From CAVSIS01 sp963814875 (GTDB lineage: Bacteria > Acidobacteriota > Thermoanaerobaculia > Thermoanaerobaculales > Sulfomarinibacteraceae): DNA of 64,000 bases. Below, piece by piece: positions 9,476-17,430 of the stretch. How positions within the stretch are numbered: the first letter of the stretch is position 1; each line of letters opens with the position of its first letter. The stretch covers positions 62,001-126,000 of the forward strand of contig CAWFFJ010000019.1 of the NCBI GenBank assembly GCA_963814875.1. The letters are read 5' to 3'. The notes beneath the pieces were generated by a model that saw only the letters and a list, made by a program, of their open reading frames with translations, made no database searches and was not told where the DNA came from. Both the position numbers and the translations under genes were made by a program.

Positions 9476-9811
9476 ATGAAGAAGCTGTCGTTTCTGAAGA
9501 CGCGTCCCTCCGCCCCGGGCAATCGCTCGGAGGATGCAATTCGCGTCTACCGGAGACACGCCGCTCGGGCAATCTCGGAGGAGCGCTGGCCCGCAGCCGA
9601 GATCTTCTTCGACCGGATTCTGGAGCTCGTTCCGGGTCACACGGAGGCCTGGCTCATGAAGGGCTGGCTGCGCGAGCACTGTCATCACGACGAGGAGTCC
9701 GCCTTGACGTGCTACCGCAAGGTGATCACTCTGGGCGGCTATGATGGGGAAAACCCGCACGTGCAACGGGCGCGACAGTCTCTCGGCCGCCTGCTGGCCA
9801 CTCTCGGCTGA
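9476..9811 (+). CDS. small TPR-like protein of unknown function
   Basis: 111 aa from ATG 9476 (MKKLSFLKTR). After a basic N-terminus, residues ~20-105 form two to three helical hairpins. The segment AARAISEERWPAAEIFFDRILELVPGHTEAWLMKGWL reads as a TPR unit, and HHDEESALTCYRKVI as the next one. It probably mediates a protein-protein contact in the cytoplasm; no partner can be named. The open frame extends upstream to 9248, but that part looks non-coding and would overlap the candidate promoter, so I start at 9476. It stands alone on the plus strand between minus-strand genes. Confidence 0.6.
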   Translation: MKKLSFLKTRPSAPGNRSEDAIRVYRRHAARAISEERWPAAEIFFDRILELVPGHTEAWLMKGWLREHCHHDEESALTCYRKVITLGGYDGENPHVQRARQSLGRLLATLG

Positions 9812-9958
9812 GTTCCGAGTTCTTGCTCTCCCCACTCCTGCGGCTACCCTCTACCCTGAGTTTCACCCCCCAAAGAACAATGGAGTGCGGTGCGGCCTTG
9901 ATCGCACCGACCGCTCCCCGCGCGCACGCGATTCCCGTGTTTGCGAGCCTCATGACCA

Positions 9959-10053
9959 GATGAGCGAAGCTCATCATAAGCAGCGCACACTGCAGAGTCC
10001 CCTCATCCGCCGCCGCCCTCGTGACCGCCTCGATGGGGCTCTGCAGTGCGCGC
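9959..10053. terminator. two hairpins between convergent genes
   Basis: GATGAGC/GCTCATC with a 3-nt loop (9959-9975) is followed by a 15-nt near-perfect inverted repeat. In that repeat GCGCACACTGCAGAG at 9983-9997 pairs with CTCTGCAGTGCGCGC at 10039-10053 with one mismatch. They sit between the plus-strand TPR gene and the stop of the minus-strand gene at 10056, so they could serve as a bidirectional terminator. The rest of 9812-9958 shows nothing. Confidence 0.45.
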
Positions 10054-10055
10054 TG

Positions 10056-11033
10056 CTAGGGTTGGCCCTCGACCAGCTCGACGCCGGCCGGAGCCGCTTC
10101 TCCGGATGCCTCCAGCACGGCACCCTCGACCGCCCCCGGGTAGAGCCACATGGTCTGGCCGTCGAGGGTGACCACTGGAACATCCTGAATGCCGGCGCCC
10201 ACCGTCGCGGTTCCATCGCCGAGCCCGATCCTCTGCGGTGTGGGTCCGGCGGTCAGGTCGATCCACAGGTAGCCCTGCAAGCGCCGCTCGAGGGTACAGG
10301 CCCACAATCCCTCACCGACCGCTTCGAAGCAACCTGACGGTATTCGGATTGGATCGCTGAAGACGGAGTGGACCACCGGACTCGGGTGGACGACCGGCCG
10401 AGGGTAGGTCCACGGGTGATCCGGCGGCTGCCCCCATATCCACGGCTCGCTCCAACCATCCTTCGGGTACACCGAAGGACCCTCGCCCCAGGTCGTCAGC
10501 ACACGCCAGCGAGGGCCCGACACCAAGCAGCTGCGCCCGTTGGGATCGCCGGCGCGGCGGCCCTCCGCACTGGCGCGCAGGTCGAGGGCGAACAGGACCC
10601 CACCGACCGACGTAGGGCTGCGGGCCTCGATCGCGATCAGGTTGTCGCCCGCAACCAGCAGATCGGTGACGTCGACGACGTCGAGCCGGAACTCGGGACG
10701 GTTGTGGCCGGCGACCGCCGGCTGGCCGTTGATCCAGAGCACGTACTGGCGATCGCCGCAGACCTTCGCAACCGCACTCAGTGGGAGTCTTGCGAGTTTG
10801 AGCCGACGGAAGAACAAGCCCGCGGTCGGCACCGGGTCGTGGAGATCATCGGTCGTCCACATCCAGCGCGCATCGCCGGTGAAGTGGTGCAGCTCGCGTC
10901 GGTAGAAACCGTTCAGGAGAAGAAAGAGCAGCAGCGCAGCGGCTGCCGCCGCCGCGACTCGGGCGTGCCAGCTCCAGACCGCCCGACGGAAGTGCGAGAG
11001 GATAGCCGCAAATGGCGTCCACGTCCGGCCCAT
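10056..11033 (-). CDS. membrane-anchored beta-sandwich protein, function unknown
   Basis: 325 aa. A single membrane helix (about residues 21-42, AAAAAALLLFLLLNGF) anchors a large extracytoplasmic region. The segment around residues 85-155 resembles the galactose-binding-like N-terminal domain of alpha-L-rhamnosidases: DRQYVLWINGQPAV, then FRLDVVDVTDLLVAGDNLIAIEA. The middle has many Trp/Pro residues (WSEPWIWGQPPDHPW), and the C-terminus is another beta-rich segment. No glycosidase catalytic motif is visible. ATG 11033 lies 8 nt after the stop of the polyprenyl synthase, so the two genes form an operon. A role in binding or modifying a glycan or polyprenyl-linked sugar is only an inference. 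Confidence 0.65.
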   Translation of the reverse strand: MGRTWTPFAAILSHFRRAVWSWHARVAAAAAAALLLFLLLNGFYRRELHHFTGDARWMWTTDDLHDPVPTAGLFFRRLKLARLPLSAVAKVCGDRQYVLWINGQPAVAGHNRPEFRLDVVDVTDLLVAGDNLIAIEARSPTSVGGVLFALDLRASAEGRRAGDPNGRSCLVSGPRWRVLTTWGEGPSVYPKDGWSEPWIWGQPPDHPWTYPRPVVHPSPVVHSVFSDPIRIPSGCFEAVGEGLWACTLERRLQGYLWIDLTAGPTPQRIGLGDGTATVGAGIQDVPVVTLDGQTMWLYPGAVEGAVLEASGEAAPAGVELVEGQP

Positions 11034-11041
11034 CGCCCAAG

Positions 11042-12049
11042 TCAGGCCCGACGGTCGAGCAGCAGCTTCGCCGCCCGGATCAGAGCCTCGCGTTCGGTCC
11101 CTGCCGGCAGCGCCGCTGCGGCTTCGCCGGCGCGTTCGGCGAAGCCTTTGGCGCGCTCCCGAACCGTCTCGAGGACCCCGGATGTTCTCACCACCTCGAC
11201 CAGGTCCGCCTCGTCCTCGGCCGACATCTCGCCGCACGTCGCAGCGCGTTCAGCGATGACACGATGGCGGGCGTCGAGGCGCGGCAGGAGGAGGATCATG
11301 GGAAGCGTGACGCGGCCCTCGCGCAGATCGGCCATCACCGGCTTGCCCATCTCGTGACGCGACGCGCTGTAGTCGAGTAGGTCGTCGACCAGCTGGAAGC
11401 AGATGCCGACGCCGCGCCCGAACTCCAGCAGGCGGTCCACCATGTGATGGGTCGAGGCCTGGAACAACGCCGGCACTGCGCAGGCGGCGGCGAAGAGCTC
11501 CGCCGTCTTGCGCCGCGTGATGTCCATGTAGGTGACCTCATCGATGTCGAGGCGACCCCGGACCCGGTCGGCGAGGATTTCGCCCTCGGTCATCTGGAGG
11601 GTGGCCCACGTGAGCCGCCGCATCACCTCGACGTCGCCGAGCTCGAGACACAGGTCCATTGTGCGGGTGTAGAGCCAGTCGCCGACCAGAACCGCCGCCT
11701 GATCCCCCCAACGGCGGTTGGCCGTGGCACGGCCTCGGCGAAGGTCCGAGCCGTCGATGATGTCGTCGTGGATCAGTGTGGCGGTGTGGATCAGCTCGAC
11801 CACCGCACCGTAACGCACGTCGCGCTCTCCAACGTAGCCGAGCATGCGGCTGATCAGCAGCACCAGCGCCGGGCGCAGACGCTTGCCCCCGCTCCCGAGA
11901 ACCCAACCCGCGGTCTCACGGACCATCGGCATCGCCGCTTCCATCTCGCGCTCGAGGAAACGCTCCACGTCGGCGAGGCGTCCGGCGATGGGTCGGAACA
12001 GGTCACGCACCTCGCGCGCCTGGCGCAGCGTTACCACCGATGCCTTCAT
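11042..12049 (-). CDS. trans-polyprenyl diphosphate synthase (IspB-like)
   Basis: 335 aa. It condenses isopentenyl diphosphate onto an allylic primer to make a long-chain polyprenyl diphosphate, as used for menaquinone or ubiquinone side chains. The diagnostic parts are GGKRLRP (54-60), the first Asp-rich motif DDIID (95-99) and the second, LVDDLLDYSAS. Length and spacing fit the IspB/HepT/SdsA group; chain length cannot be read reliably. It starts at ATG 12049 with TAGACT ending 6 nt upstream, so it probably has a leaderless mRNA. It is followed immediately by the membrane-anchored protein. A quinone side-chain role fits with the large quinol-dependent respiratory operon elsewhere in the window. 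Confidence 0.9.
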   Translation of the reverse strand: MKASVVTLRQAREVRDLFRPIAGRLADVERFLEREMEAAMPMVRETAGWVLGSGGKRLRPALVLLISRMLGYVGERDVRYGAVVELIHTATLIHDDIIDGSDLRRGRATANRRWGDQAAVLVGDWLYTRTMDLCLELGDVEVMRRLTWATLQMTEGEILADRVRGRLDIDEVTYMDITRRKTAELFAAACAVPALFQASTHHMVDRLLEFGRGVGICFQLVDDLLDYSASRHEMGKPVMADLREGRVTLPMILLLPRLDARHRVIAERAATCGEMSAEDEADLVEVVRTSGVLETVRERAKGFAERAGEAAAALPAGTEREALIRAAKLLLDRRA

Positions 12050-12055
12050 CGGCGC

Positions 12056-12061
12056 AGTCTA
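12056..12061 (-). promoter_or_regulatory. -10 box TAGACT before the polyprenyl synthase
   Basis: TAGACT is separated by 6 nt (GCGCCG) from ATG 12049, the spacing expected if transcription starts on the ATG. Confidence 0.5.
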
Positions 12062-12117
12062 ACGGGTTTTGCCTCCCACGTCATGGCTCGCCGAGCCCCG
12101 CGCGGAACCGCCCGCGC

Positions 12118-12804
12118 TCACGGCACTGTGTCCGGGTCATCGCTGCTGCAGTTGACCCCGGCCGGTGGCTCGGGCAGCCAGCAGCCCCCGGGAGGGCCAT
12201 CGGACGGCCGCCAGTCGTGGAAGTCGAGCCGGTTCCGGGCTCCCTGGACATCGATGACTACAACCCGCGCCGGCATGCCGCCGGCTCCGACGATGAGCTC
12301 GACCTTCGCAACCCCTCCCGGTGTCCGAGGCACCAGCACCACGCCGCCTTCAACCTCGACCAGCGTGAAGCGGTCGACCGTTCCACGAGGGTCGAGGACC
12401 GCCGCAAGCGGGATGCGGGCCCACTCATCGTCGCTGACTCGATGGTCGTCACAGGTGTCGAGCTCGAGGTCGACGAGGCGGACGGACCGCCCGTCAAGTG
12501 CCATCTCCCGCACCGCGGGCCGGCCGGTGGTGAAACGCGCCCGGTCGGGCCAGGCGATCCACACCTCACCCTGGGCGGTGTCGCCCAGCGTCATTCCTGC
12601 CGGCACGTACTCCTGGTCGTAGGTGGCGTGCCACGCCTCCTGGCCGCGAAGCGTCCGACTGAGCCGTTCGAGCGCCTGGAGCGGTCCCTGGTCCGCGGCG
12701 CCGGCCGCACCGGCCGAGCACAGCAGCACGAGGACCAGAGAGAAGGCGTCAGCTCTCGATGTCGACCGTAGCGACCGCAGAGGCCACCACGAAAATCCGC
12801 TCAT
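12118..12804 (-). CDS. LolA-like outer-membrane lipoprotein carrier
   Basis: About 228 aa from ATG 12804. An N-terminal signal sequence (FSLVLVLLCSAGAAGA) is followed by PLQALERLSRTLRGQEAWHATYDQEYVPAG, the typical opening of LolA-fold proteins. A run of beta strands comes next (TAQGEVWIAWPDRARF, TVDRFTLVEVEGGVVLVPR, KVELIVGAGGMPARVVVID). Such proteins bind lipid or lipoprotein acyl chains in the periplasm. A Cys near the C-terminus is within a disordered tail. The first 56 nt overlap the upstream unknown gene, and a shorter start is possible because no strong ribosome-binding site is visible. No LolCDE genes lie nearby. Confidence 0.65.
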   Translation of the reverse strand: MSGFSWWPLRSLRSTSRADAFSLVLVLLCSAGAAGAADQGPLQALERLSRTLRGQEAWHATYDQEYVPAGMTLGDTAQGEVWIAWPDRARFTTGRPAVREMALDGRSVRLVDLELDTCDDHRVSDDEWARIPLAAVLDPRGTVDRFTLVEVEGGVVLVPRTPGGVAKVELIVGAGGMPARVVVIDVQGARNRLDFHDWRPSDGPPGGCWLPEPPAGVNCSSDDPDTVP

Positions 12805-13156
12805 TGTTGCTCTCCACCGCGGTCGGGTAAAGGAAGAACCCGCGGTCCGCCACGGAGTAGTGCTGGACCCGCCCGCGGATGGTCTCTCCGTCGCTGAACT
12901 CGACCCGAGCGAGCGCGCTCTCCGGAGGGACGGACAGGGCCCGCCCGAGCTCCATCTCCGCCTGACGCACACGGGGCTCCTTGAGGAAGAAGACCGCCTT
13001 CAGATCCCACAGGTCGGTGACGATCACCGTACCCTCCTGGGTCTCGAGCTCGATCGCGTCGACCTGGGGTGAAAACCCCTCAAACAAGGTCCCGCGGACA
13101 GTCTTGCCACTGCGGTAACGCAGGACGACGGTCGGGTTCGGCGCTGTGTCAGGCAT
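12749..13156 (-). CDS. conserved small beta-rich protein, function unknown
   Basis: 135 aa. It consists of two similar beta-rich halves: TVVLRYRSGKTVRGTLFEGF...IVTDLWDLKAVFFLKE (5-60) and ARVEFSDGETIRGRVQHYS...RIFVVASAVATVDIE (82-134). Each half starts with a strand and a (S/D)G(K/E)T(V/I)RG turn. The pattern, including LKAVFFLK, resembles small domains of unknown function (possibly the DUF6982 type) that recur in Acidobacteria; this is from memory and should be treated as tentative. No signal peptide, so cytoplasmic. It overlaps the LolA-like gene and they form an operon. GAGGTGAG just before ATG 13156 is the likely ribosome-binding site. Confidence 0.7.
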   Translation of the reverse strand: MPDTAPNPTVVLRYRSGKTVRGTLFEGFSPQVDAIELETQEGTVIVTDLWDLKAVFFLKEPRVRQAEMELGRALSVPPESALARVEFSDGETIRGRVQHYSVADRGFFLYPTAVESNNERIFVVASAVATVDIES

Positions 13157-13248
13157 CGCTCACCTCGCGGCGACATCGGTTGACATGGGGTGGGACCGGC
13201 GGCAGCTCGCTTGGTTCCATGCTAGCACGGCAACCCGGACCGCAATCG

Positions 13249-14787
13249 CTAGTGCCGAAAGTGGCGCTGCCGGGTGAAGACCATTGCGAGGCCTAGCCTG
13301 TCGCAGGTAGCGATCACCTCGGCGTCACGGATTGATCCACCGGGCTGGATGACGGCTCGCACGCCGGCGTCGGCGAGCGCCTCGACACCGTCGGGGAAGG
13401 GGAAAAAGGCGTCCGATGCGGCCACCGAACCGGACAGGTCGTGGCCGAGCTCCGTCCCCTTCGCGACCGCGATCCGGGCGGCATCGACTCGGCTCATCTG
13501 ACCGGCTCCGATACCCAGAATGCGGTCCGCCCGGCCGACCACGATCGCGTTGGAGCCGACGTGCTTCACGACCCGCCAGGCGAGCTCGAGAGCGGCAGCC
13601 TCGTCGGGCAGGGGCGCGCGCGCCGTTGCCAGCTCCCGGGCCTCCCGGTCCCACCCGGCATCGGTGGCCTGCACCAGAAAGCCGCCGTCGATGCTGCGCA
13701 GCGTGACCTCGTCGCCGCTCTCTCCGGGGGCCTCGAGCACCCGCAGGTTCTTCTTGCGCGCAAAGATCCCGACCGCACCCTCGTCATAGCCGGGCGCGAC
13801 CACAACCTCAGCGAACTGCTCGGAAACCGCCTCGGCAAACCCTCGATCGACAGGACGGTTAGCCGCGATCACGCCACCGAACGCCGACACGGGGTCGGTG
13901 GCCCGAGCCTTGAGGAACGCGTCGACCATCGCCTCGTCGAGCCCGACGCCGCACGGGTTGGCGTGCTTGATCACGGCGACGCCCGCTCCCGGAAGGTCCC
14001 ACACCAGACGCCATGCCCCGCTCGCGTCGCCGAGGTTGTTGTACGACAGCTCCTTGCCCTGGAGTTGGCGGGCTCCAGCCAGCCCACGCTTCGGGTGACT
14101 CGCGACTAGCATGCCCCATTGATGAGGGTTCTCGCCGTAGCGCAGGGAAACCTCCTGCCCCGTCAGCAGGGTTTCCGCAGCACGAGCCGCCGGTGAAGGC
14201 CGGGCGGCGCCCATCAGGGCCGGAAGGTGGGCGGCGATCGCGGCGTCGTAGCCCGCAGTGTGGCGATAGGCCTTGACGGCCAGGGCCTGGCGCGTGCCTG
14301 TGCTGACCGCTCCGGCCGCTAGCTCGCCGAGCACCGTCTCGTAGTCGTCGGGGTCCACCACGACGGTGACCCGCGCGTTGTTCTTGGCCGCAGCGCGCAG
14401 CAGGCTGGGGCCTCCGATGTCGATCTGCTCGACGCACTCCTCGAGCGTGGCATCGGATCGGGCAACGCTCTGCCGGAACGGGTAGAGATTGACGACGACA
14501 AGATCGATCTCGGGCACGCCGGCCGTGACGAGCTGGGCTCGGTGGTCCGCGGTGGGAGCCGCGAGGATGCCGGCGAAGACCTTCGGGTGCAGTGTCTTCA
14601 CTCGACCGTCGAGGATCTCGGGCGACCCGGTGTGCTCGCTCACCTCGACCACCGGACAGCCGAGCTCGCGCAGCGCGCGGGCGGTGCCCCCGGTCGACAG
14701 CAGTGTCCAGCCGGACGCGACCAGGACCGGGCCGAGGCGGTCCAGCCCACGTTTGTCCGAGACCGAGATGAGCGCAATCCTGGCCAT
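13249..14787 (-). CDS. purH: bifunctional AICAR formyltransferase/IMP cyclohydrolase
   Basis: 512 aa, the normal length. The N-terminal IMP cyclohydrolase domain (~1-195) begins ARIALISVSDKRGLDRL and has the loop GRVKTLHPKVFAG. The C-terminal formyltransferase carries LRYGENPHQWG, the catalytic Lys-His of IKHANPCGVG, and ends in FTRQRHFRH. It performs the last two steps of IMP synthesis in the cytoplasm. GGAGG lies 5 nt before ATG 14787. A longer open frame to 14892 shows no homology. No other pur gene is adjacent. Confidence 0.97.
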   Translation of the reverse strand: MARIALISVSDKRGLDRLGPVLVASGWTLLSTGGTARALRELGCPVVEVSEHTGSPEILDGRVKTLHPKVFAGILAAPTADHRAQLVTAGVPEIDLVVVNLYPFRQSVARSDATLEECVEQIDIGGPSLLRAAAKNNARVTVVVDPDDYETVLGELAAGAVSTGTRQALAVKAYRHTAGYDAAIAAHLPALMGAARPSPAARAAETLLTGQEVSLRYGENPHQWGMLVASHPKRGLAGARQLQGKELSYNNLGDASGAWRLVWDLPGAGVAVIKHANPCGVGLDEAMVDAFLKARATDPVSAFGGVIAANRPVDRGFAEAVSEQFAEVVVAPGYDEGAVGIFARKKNLRVLEAPGESGDEVTLRSIDGGFLVQATDAGWDREARELATARAPLPDEAAALELAWRVVKHVGSNAIVVGRADRILGIGAGQMSRVDAARIAVAKGTELGHDLSGSVAASDAFFPFPDGVEALADAGVRAVIQPGGSIRDAEVIATCDRLGLAMVFTRQRHFRH

Positions 14788-14873
14788 GATCTCCTCCCCT
14801 TGCCGTCTGCATCGCCTCCCCGCTGGAAGGGACCGACGCCGGTGTTCGCGGTGCCGAGCGACGGGACGCCGGC

Positions 14874-14879
14874 ATTCTA
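14874..14879 (-). promoter_or_regulatory. -10 box TAGAAT upstream of purH
   Basis: TAGAAT lies about 86 nt upstream of purH ATG 14787. Unlike most promoters in the window this would give a leader of ~80 nt, consistent with purH having a proper Shine-Dalgarno. No clear -35; no riboswitch recognised in the leader. Confidence 0.35.
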
Positions 14880-15058
14880 CGGCATCGTTCATGCGCGACT
14901 GACGTCTTGCGTCTCGCTTCGAGCGCCTCGCGCCTGTTTGCCCGGCAGGTCACCTGACACTCGACTCGAGCCACGGGCGGAAACAATCTCCGGCCCTGCA
15001 ATCGTTCATCCCACGCTCTTCACCACTGTGCGCCCCGCGGGTGAACGGTGCGAGCGCT

Positions 15059-16423
15059 CTACTGACCACCGCCGTCGAGGGCGGTCCGGGCCTGCTGCGC
15101 CGCCATCTCCGGGGACGGCAGGCCAAGTCGTGCGGACTCCGGCACCTCGCGCACCGAGGACGAGCGCAGCGCCGTCAACACCTCACGGTGCTCCCGCCGG
15201 GCGCGCTGCGGCCACCCGAGACGCTCGAAGCAACCGGCAAGGAGCGCCCGGAACTGGAACAGCCCCGGTTCCAGGTAGAGCGCCGCCCGGTAGGCCTGGA
15301 TCGCACCCTCCACATCTCCGCCCCGGTCCAGGCACACCCCGTGCAGCGCGCGCAGCACCGCATCGTCGGGCATTTGCACAACCGCGGCCGTCGCGAGAGC
15401 GAGGGCCGCCTCCACGCTGCCCTCGGCGAGCGCTTCCACGATGGCCGGTCGAGGTGCCGGGGCAGGCTCCTCGACGTCGGGCGGTCTGCGGCGGCGCGGC
15501 GGTCGCTGTGGGCCGCCAGCTGCCGGCGGCGCCGGAGCAGGAGTCGGAACGAGCGCGCGATGCTCCCTCCTGGCGTCCGGGTTCCTGGTCCTGTAGGCAA
15601 AGCACCCGTCAAGATCGACCGCTTCAAGGCCGGTGTCGAGCCGGAGCAGCGATTCGCTCGGCCCGAGGAACAGCCAGCCGTCCGGCGCCAGCGCTGCGGC
15701 TACGGCGCGGACCACACGTTCCTGGGACTCTTCGCTAAAGTAGATGAGAACGTTGCGGAGAAACACGACGTCCCACGGCACCCAGGGCAGCTCCAGCGGC
15801 TCCCGAACCAAGTTCAGCGGCCGGAAGTCGATTCGCTCCAGCAGCCGGCCGTCGAGCCGCCACCGGTCGCCCCGACGCTCGAAGTGCCGAGCGAGCATCT
15901 CTGGAGGAACCCTGGCCACTGCTCGAGCACCAAACAGGCCGGTTCGCGCCTCGTCAAGCGCCTGCTCGTCAACATCGGTGGCGAGAATGCGCCAGCCGCG
16001 CCCGACGAGACGGCGGGACTCACTCAGCACCACCGCGAGGGTGGCGGCCTCCTCCCCTCGCGCACATCCGGCCGACCAGACCCGCAGCTCGGCTCCGGGC
16101 GGCCGACGGGCCAGCAGCTCGGGGAGAACAACCCCCTCGAGAACAGCGAACTGACGAGAGGCACGAAAGAGGTAGGACTCCTTGACAGTCAGGCGGTCGA
16201 GCAAGGCCCGCCATTCCTCGTGTGCGGGGCCGATCGCGAGGTATCTGACGTAGCTCTCGAGATCGCGACAGTGCGCGGCGTGGAAGCGTGCACGGGCGGC
16301 CGATTCGACCCGCGAGCGGTCGCGCGCCGGGACCACGATTCCGCTCGCCTCCTCGATCAGGCTGATCAGGCGATCGAGCGCACCCTCACCTTTCGGAGGC
16401 TCGGCGCCTCGGTCGGGCCTCAT
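15059..16423 (-). CDS. cheR: CheR-type MCP methyltransferase with C-terminal TPR
   Basis: 454 aa. The N-terminal CheR helical domain and Rossmann methyltransferase fold (residues ~15-275) include LLDRLTVKESYLFR, SAGCARGEEAATLA (SAM motif I) and WDVVFLRNVLIYFS. A Pro/Ala-rich linker (~285-330) and a TPR-like region (~330-420, EGAIQAYRAALYLEPG) follow. It would methylate glutamates of the MCP encoded four genes upstream. CheR proteins with TPRs are typical of Frz-like systems. ATG 16423 overlaps the end of cheB by 4 nt. Last gene of the operon cheW-mcp-cheA-cheB-cheR. Confidence 0.92.
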   Translation of the reverse strand: MRPDRGAEPPKGEGALDRLISLIEEASGIVVPARDRSRVESAARARFHAAHCRDLESYVRYLAIGPAHEEWRALLDRLTVKESYLFRASRQFAVLEGVVLPELLARRPPGAELRVWSAGCARGEEAATLAVVLSESRRLVGRGWRILATDVDEQALDEARTGLFGARAVARVPPEMLARHFERRGDRWRLDGRLLERIDFRPLNLVREPLELPWVPWDVVFLRNVLIYFSEESQERVVRAVAAALAPDGWLFLGPSESLLRLDTGLEAVDLDGCFAYRTRNPDARREHRALVPTPAPAPPAAGGPQRPPRRRRPPDVEEPAPAPRPAIVEALAEGSVEAALALATAAVVQMPDDAVLRALHGVCLDRGGDVEGAIQAYRAALYLEPGLFQFRALLAGCFERLGWPQRARREHREVLTALRSSSVREVPESARLGLPSPEMAAQQARTALDGGGQ

Positions 16424-17430
16424 GGCCGCCCCGCGGCGAGCCGCGTGAGCAGCCGGCCGATAGCCTCCGGCTCGAGCTCGAGCAGCGCAGCCTCACGCTC
16501 CAGTGCGGCCCGCGGCATGCCGAAGACCGCACAGCTGTGTCGGTCCTGGGCCACGGTGAGCACGCCGGCTCGCCGCAGCTCCAGCATGCCTGTCACCCCG
16601 TCGTCGCCCATCCCGGTCAGGAGCACGGCCGCGACGTTGCCGGCCCCCAGCTCGAGGAACGACGAGAAGAGGAGATTGGCCGACGGTCGATGACCCCGGA
16701 CCGGCGGCGTCAACGTGTCGTGGCGCAGCCTACCGTTCCGATCGATCACGAGGTGCGCTCCGGGCCGAGCCAGCCGAACCCGTGCCGAGGAGAGCGTCTC
16801 GCCGTCCTTGGCGACGCGGACATCGAGCCCGGTCTCGCGCGCCAGCCACTCTGCGAGCCCGGCCTCGAAGCCCGCAGCGATGTGTTGGACGACCGCTACC
16901 GCGAGGGAAGTCCCCTTGAGCGCAGCGAGCATCGCGCGCAGCGCGACCGGACCGCCGGTGGAGGCGCCCACCGCGACGAAGCGTAGCCCGGCGGTCGCCG
17001 GCAGGCCCGACGTCTTCGGCCTCACGGCATCGCTGTCGGCGTCGGAGCGGGCGATCTGACGAACGACCTCTGCCAGGGACCGCCCGAGCTCCTGCCACTC
17101 GTCCGGCGTTTCCGGCTTGGCGAACACACCCAGTGCACCTCGGGTCAGGGTCTCGAATGCCAGGCGGGCGAAACGTCTCCGCCGCGGCGCGAGCACCAGG
17201 ATGGGAGTCGGCCGTCTCCGAGTGATGGCCTCGGCGACAGCGACACCCCCGTCGGCGAGATCGGCGTCGAGAACCACCACGTCTGGCCGCAGCCTGGCGA
17301 CCGCCCCCGCAGCCTCGGCAGGATCGCCGACGTCGCCCACCACGTCGACGCCCTCACCGGCGATCAGACGTCGCAGCAGGCTGCGGACCGTCGGCGACGC
17401 GCTGACCACGACAGCCCGGACCTCGCTCAT
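16420..17430 (-). CDS. cheB: chemotaxis response regulator/methylesterase CheB
   Basis: 336 aa. The N-terminal receiver domain has the phosphorylatable Asp55 in VVVLDADL. The C-terminal methylesterase has the triad Ser157 (GASTGG), His183 (VQHI) and Asp277 (TGMGDDG). It demethylates or deamidates the MCP when phosphorylated by CheA. In the receiver, the acidic pair usually found after beta-1 is replaced (VVVSASPTVR), so Mg2+ binding and phosphorylation may be weak. This is a visible oddity. It overlaps cheA and cheR by 4 nt each. Confidence 0.92.
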   Translation of the reverse strand: MSEVRAVVVSASPTVRSLLRRLIAGEGVDVVGDVGDPAEAAGAVARLRPDVVVLDADLADGGVAVAEAITRRRPTPILVLAPRRRRFARLAFETLTRGALGVFAKPETPDEWQELGRSLAEVVRQIARSDADSDAVRPKTSGLPATAGLRFVAVGASTGGPVALRAMLAALKGTSLAVAVVQHIAAGFEAGLAEWLARETGLDVRVAKDGETLSSARVRLARPGAHLVIDRNGRLRHDTLTPPVRGHRPSANLLFSSFLELGAGNVAAVLLTGMGDDGVTGMLELRRAGVLTVAQDRHSCAVFGMPRAALEREAALLELEPEAIGRLLTRLAAGRP

